Below are positions 63,067 through 64,000 of a stretch of DNA of 64,000 nucleotides, piece by piece (the first letter of the stretch is position 1; each line of letters begins with the position of its first letter). The DNA comes from an uncultured Flavobacteriales bacterium (lineage in GTDB: Bacteria > Bacteroidota > Bacteroidia > Flavobacteriales_E > Vicingaceae). The stretch is from assembly GCA_905479995.1 (NCBI GenBank), contig CAJQON010000003.1, forward strand, positions 62,001 through 126,000, written 5' to 3'. Under the pieces are notes generated by a model, which saw only the letters and a program-made list of their open reading frames with translations, did no database searches and was not told where the DNA came from. A program made the translations under genes and the position numbers.

Positions 63067-63795
63067 ATGCTAAATATCAATACAAATACTAATATAAAAG
63101 AAGGGTGGAAAAACCTTTTAAAAGATGATTTTGAAAGTCAAAATTTCTTAACCCTACAAGCATTTTTAAAAACTGAAAATAAAGCCGAATTAAAAGGGGA
63201 AACAAAAATATTTCCAAAGGAAACCGATATTTTAAATGCCTTTATATTTACTCCACTCAACTCTGTTAAAGTTGTTATTATCGGCCAAGACCCTTACCAT
63301 TCAAGTGAAAAAAATGACACCACCATTTTACCACATGCTCATGGCCTAAGTTTTTCTGTGCCTCATGAAGCAAAAAAAATTCCACCTTCTTTAAAAAATA
63401 TTTTTAAAGAAATTAAAGCTGATCTCGGTTACAATATACCAACTCATGGAAATCTCACCAAGTGGACCAAACAAGGAGTTTTACTGCTCAATGCCACACT
63501 AACTGTTAGAAAAGGCGAAGCAGGTTCACATCAAAAAAAAGGATGGGAACAATTTACCGATGCTGCCATAAAAAAACTATCTGACAAAAAAACAGGCCTA
63601 GTCTTTTTATTATGGGGCAAGTTTGCCCAAAACAAAGAAACTCTTATCGACATTACAAAACATACCGTACTAAAAACAACTCACCCTTCTCCTTTTTCGG
63701 CTTATCGTGGTTTTTTAGGTTGCGGTCATTTTTCTACTACCAATAAAATTCTAAAAGCTCAAAATCAAGAAGAAATTGATTGGGAAATCAAATAA
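63067..63795 (+). CDS. ung: uracil-DNA glycosylase
   Basis: Removes uracil from DNA to start base-excision repair. The 242-residue family 1 enzyme has the water-activating loop GQDPYH (about 73-78, catalytic Asp 75), the GLSFSVP strand, LLLNATLTV, the uracil-binding VFLLWGKFAQ and the leucine-loop HPSPFSAYRGFLGCGHFS. All catalytic residues are present. It stands between the divergent lipoprotein gene and a downstream gene cut by the window edge. Confidence 0.97.
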   Translation: MLNINTNTNIKEGWKNLLKDDFESQNFLTLQAFLKTENKAELKGETKIFPKETDILNAFIFTPLNSVKVVIIGQDPYHSSEKNDTTILPHAHGLSFSVPHEAKKIPPSLKNIFKEIKADLGYNIPTHGNLTKWTKQGVLLLNATLTVRKGEAGSHQKKGWEQFTDAAIKKLSDKKTGLVFLLWGKFAQNKETLIDITKHTVLKTTHPSPFSAYRGFLGCGHFSTTNKILKAQNQEEIDWEIK

Positions 63796-63823
63796 TTGAA
63801 TGAACATTACGTAATTTAAAAGT

Positions 63824-64000
63824 TTGAATTTTAATCAACACATAAGAATATTACTAGTTACCTTACTATTCGGTAACACTTGTTTTGCTCAAAAAATAGA
63901 GTTAGCATTTAGCTTTAATGATACCACTCTGCATTCCTCCAAACTACTTGATCACAGCAAAAGCATTGAAATTTCGCAATTAAAAACAGAAATTCAAACT
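63824..64000 (+). CDS. start of an exported protein, cut by the window edge
   Basis: A frame opens at a TTG (63824) with a signal peptide, NFNQHIRILLVTLLFGNTCF-A, then QKIELAFSFNDTTLHSSKLL, and stays open to the window end (59 codons). Too little is visible to assign a family. It follows ung by 28 bases in the same direction. Confidence 0.55.
   Translation, partial: MNFNQHIRILLVTLLFGNTCFAQKIELAFSFNDTTLHSSKLLDHSKSIEISQLKTEIQT

Overview
The window is a 64 kb chromosomal segment of a member of the Bacteroidota, most likely Flavobacteriales or a close relative. The evidence is AT-rich DNA, no recognisable Shine-Dalgarno sites, repeated matches to the Bacteroidota promoter (TTG about 18-21 bases upstream of TAnnTTTG), at least six proteins with type IX secretion (T9SS) C-terminal sorting domains, a YtxJ-type protein of the bacillithiol system, Omp28 and GlmU-family proteins, and type B ribosomal protein L31. 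The genus cannot be fixed from the sequence. No rRNA, tRNA, CRISPR array, insertion sequence or phage gene was seen.

Region by region: 1-8.8 kb carries surface and secreted proteins (a PD40/TPR protein cut by the window edge, a 14-PKD type B T9SS protein, a MuiA-like protein and an FG-GAP type A T9SS protein). An atypical Nramp-family transporter follows at 8.8-10.1 kb. At 10.2-18.7 kb, on the plus strand, lies a nonulosonic (pseudaminic) acid locus: a transferase-like protein, a methyltransferase, then pseB-pseC-pseF, a double GNAT protein, a formyltransferase-like protein, a PIG-L deacetylase and pseI. The expected UDP-sugar hydrolase PseG is absent from the locus. At 18.7-24.7 kb, on the minus strand, are a flippase, a GT2 glycosyltransferase, a YfhO protein and a broken GT2 gene. 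A bare type B sorting-domain protein, an M42 peptidase, dnaN, lon, a GlmU-like protein and rpmE2 follow (24.8-31.6 kb).

From 31.8 to 42.5 kb is a second surface-glycan locus: Wzy-like polymerase, Wzx-like flippase, PseA/WbpG-type amidotransferase, GT4, GT2, wecB, a divergent membrane-anchored protein, an O-antigen ligase-like protein and a metallophosphoesterase. The remainder (42.5-64 kb) mixes housekeeping genes (coaD, pyrE, birA, rsfS, ftsH, cdsA, psd, yjjG, lipA, ung) with secreted proteins (DUF6268 barrel, CUB protein, Omp28-like, BNR-repeat protein), redox proteins (TlpA-like, OsmC, YtxJ) and two very small exported proteins.

Together the two glycan loci could supply a CMP-activated, N-modified pseudaminic acid, repeat-unit assembly, flipping, polymerisation and ligation. 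The most unusual points are the pse locus without PseG but with formyltransferase-like and deacetylase genes, a GT2 gene with both a lost start codon and an A9 frameshift, a thioredoxin-like protein whose CxxC has become SxxS, a protein that is only a signal peptide plus a sorting domain, and five genes whose promoter -7 box lies only 4-7 bases before the start codon, predicting leaderless messages.
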